Shown here: piece after piece, positions 62,759 to 64,000 of the stretch
How the letters are laid out: every line of letters begins with the position of its first letter
Numbering within the stretch: position 1 is the stretch's first letter
NCBI RefSeq assembly: GCF_018070025.1
Contig: NZ_JAGPYQ010000001.1
Span: forward strand, 1,550,001 to 1,614,000
Length of the DNA: 64,000 nucleotides
Reading direction: 5' to 3'
DNA from: Streptomyces liliiviolaceus
GTDB taxonomy: Bacteria; Actinomycetota; Actinomycetes; Streptomycetales; Streptomycetaceae
Position numbers and translations under genes: made by a program
Notes under the pieces: generated by a model
What the model was told of the DNA's origin: nothing
Database searches by the model: none
The model's input: the letters and a program-made list of their open reading frames with translations, nothing else

Positions 62759-64000
62759 ATGTCCGAATTTCACGCGCGGCGATTTCGAAGATCCACGGCG
62801 GCGGGGCTGTGCGGGGCGGCGCTGACCGCTTCGGCGCTGCTCGCGCCCACGCCGACGCTCGCGGCGACGGCTGGGGCTGTGGTTACCGCGTCCGGCGGCG
62901 GGCGGGCCACGGTGGGAGTGGTCTCGCCGGCGGAGAACGAGGGCGAGGGCGGTGAACTCCGCACCGGTCGGAGCACCGAGTCGGGTGACGACGGCCGCGT
63001 CGAACTCGTCGACGGACAGGACGTCCGGGTGACGGCGGACGCGCGGGGCGCGGCTCAGGGAGCCCGCTACTCCGTGGCGTCGGTGAACGGCTCGGTGTCC
63101 GTACGGCAGACCGGGAAGTCGGCCTCGGACGACACGACCGCGACGCTTCCGCTGCCGACGGAGGCCGGTGGCACCCGGCGTGCCACCACGGCCGCTGCCG
63201 TCACCACGACTGCTCGCACCACCACGGCGAAGGCGGCCGCGGCCACGTACACGGTCAAGCTGACCATCACGCACGCCGACGTGGCGTCCAAGTCGTTCTA
63301 CGTCTGGGACCGCAAGACCTGGACCGCGTACGCCGTCAAGGACGACCCCACGAGCGACTCGTCGACGGTGAAGCTGCCGCCGGGCGACTACTTCTCGGTC
63401 GCGCTGCACAACGACTGGCTTGCGCCGAGCTACCTGCTCACCAGCAGCTTCACGGTCGGTTCGGCGGCGAAGACGGTCAGCTTCGACCAGCGCGCGGCCA
63501 AGGAGACCGCGATCCGCACCGACGACACCACGGCCACCCGTGAGGCGTCCGCGGTGTGGATCAGCGTCCCGGGCGGCGGCCTCGCCGGCTTCGCGGGCTC
63601 GGGGGCCGACAAGGTGTACGTCACCCCGTTCTCGGTGAGCGGTGTCTCGCTGCGCCTGCACGAACTGCTGGGCAAGAAGGGCTCCTCCGCGAGCACACCC
63701 AGCCCCTACCGCTACGACCTCACCCACAGCTTCACCACCACGGTGCCCGCCACGCCCGTCAAGACGGTCGCCGCGTCCTCACTGGCGAAGACCGTCACGA
63801 CGGTGGCCGCCCCGGGCACGCGGACGACGGCCGCCCTGCAGAGCGTCCCCGACTTCGGCGAGTGGACGGGCGTCTACATCGGCTCCGCGGTGCCGACGGC
63901 CGGCTCGGTCACCGAGTACGCCACTCCGGGCATCACCTACGGCCGCCTGTTCTCCTACGGCTCCGACGGGACGACCCTCGACCTCCCGGACCGCACGCTG
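62759..64000 (+). CDS. Secreted protein of unknown function, 3' end outside window
   Basis: ATG at 62759, seven bases past AGGGGGG, opens a frame of 414 codons that runs off the window. A basic N-terminus with twin arginines (MSEFHARRFRRSTAAGL) and a hydrophobic stretch to about residue 38 (ALLAPTPTLAATA) form an export signal, possibly Tat-type. A Thr/Ala-rich segment (about 125-155) precedes a domain at about 158-250 (YTVKLTITHADVASKSFYVWDRKTWTAYAVKD, then TVKLPPGDYFSVALHNDW) that looks like a carboxypeptidase-regulatory-like beta-sandwich. The later part is not recognised. Codon third positions are strongly G/C, supporting the frame. Confidence 0.7.
   Translation, partial: MSEFHARRFRRSTAAGLCGAALTASALLAPTPTLAATAGAVVTASGGGRATVGVVSPAENEGEGGELRTGRSTESGDDGRVELVDGQDVRVTADARGAAQGARYSVASVNGSVSVRQTGKSASDDTTATLPLPTEAGGTRRATTAAAVTTTARTTTAKAAAATYTVKLTITHADVASKSFYVWDRKTWTAYAVKDDPTSDSSTVKLPPGDYFSVALHNDWLAPSYLLTSSFTVGSAAKTVSFDQRAAKETAIRTDDTTATREASAVWISVPGGGLAGFAGSGADKVYVTPFSVSGVSLRLHELLGKKGSSASTPSPYRYDLTHSFTTTVPATPVKTVAASSLAKTVTTVAAPGTRTTAALQSVPDFGEWTGVYIGSAVPTAGSVTEYATPGITYGRLFSYGSDGTTLDLPDRTL

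Noticed and set aside
1..64000. tRNA, rRNA, CRISPR, insertion sequence and integrated element search by eye
   Set aside because: No T-loop-like signatures with acceptor stems, no spaced direct repeats of CRISPR type, no transposase or integrase product and no terminal inverted repeats around a gene were seen. A tRNAscan and profile search would settle this.

Overview
The window is chromosomal DNA of a Streptomyces species. The evidence is the very high G+C content with almost all third codon positions G or C, frequent GTG starts behind AGGAGG-like ribosome binding sites, GTGA/ATGA overlaps, and families typical of the genus: SCO2400-family and SCO5918-family proteins, a SigE-type sigma factor, PucR regulators, TerD, two PASTA-less Ser/Thr kinases and DUF4232/DUF4394 secreted proteins. 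I see no tRNA, rRNA, insertion sequence, prophage or CRISPR array. No stretch has base or codon use that clearly marks it as recently acquired.

Layout. 1-1790: divergent small sigma factors, the right one coupled to a membrane-anchored L,D-transpeptidase fold lacking its catalytic cysteine. 1993-9357: DUF5519 protein, LCM-type methyltransferase, lipoprotein, GH15 glycosidase, FkbM methyltransferase, Ser/Thr kinase. 9391-15043: PucR regulator, NfeD-like protein plus flotillin, and a KhtT/KhtU-type cation-proton antiporter pair. 15647-20772: TatA-like protein, TerD, a BlaI-type repressor with a palindrome, a SpoOM homologue with a related palindrome, and two CNNM/CBS (HlyC/CorC) membrane proteins behind an elaborate leader. 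20939-26196: second kinase behind an operator-like array, GNAT acetyltransferase, SCO2400-family protein, MerR regulator, GvpU-like protein. 26313-28955: cold-shock group (SCO5918-family protein, DEAD-box helicase, CspA). 29379-40525: secreted lipase, MMPL transporter, NarL-type two-component system, DUF4394 protein, PucR regulator, GH5 glycosidase. 40667-47325: a LigJ-LigI-MFS catabolic operon divergent from an OmpR-type two-component system coupled to a TAXI binding protein. 47520-49490: secreted propeller/Ig-like protein. 49533-58444: a three-gene operon (giant GltB-like protein, CysJ-like diflavin reductase, HmuS-like protein) with an iron box, divergent from a Ser/Gly nonapeptide-repeat protein. 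58534-64000: PAP2 membrane protein, cytoplasmic-looking amidase, two small secreted proteins, and a secreted protein running off the end.

Most interesting. (1) The 49533-57976 iron-box operon pairs a GltB-like protein, which has an altered Fe-S cysteine spacing and about 200 extra C-terminal residues, with a diflavin reductase instead of GltD, and with a haem-handling-like protein. (2) The CNNM/CBS pair is preceded by a 25-codon proline-containing upstream ORF whose stop overlaps the start codon, inside a perfect 14-bp hairpin. (3) Four TTCGAA palindromes lie on a 16-bp lattice before the second kinase. (4) About 19 copies of a 20-bp element lie only in intergenic DNA next to gene 3' ends, often as giant inverted repeats.
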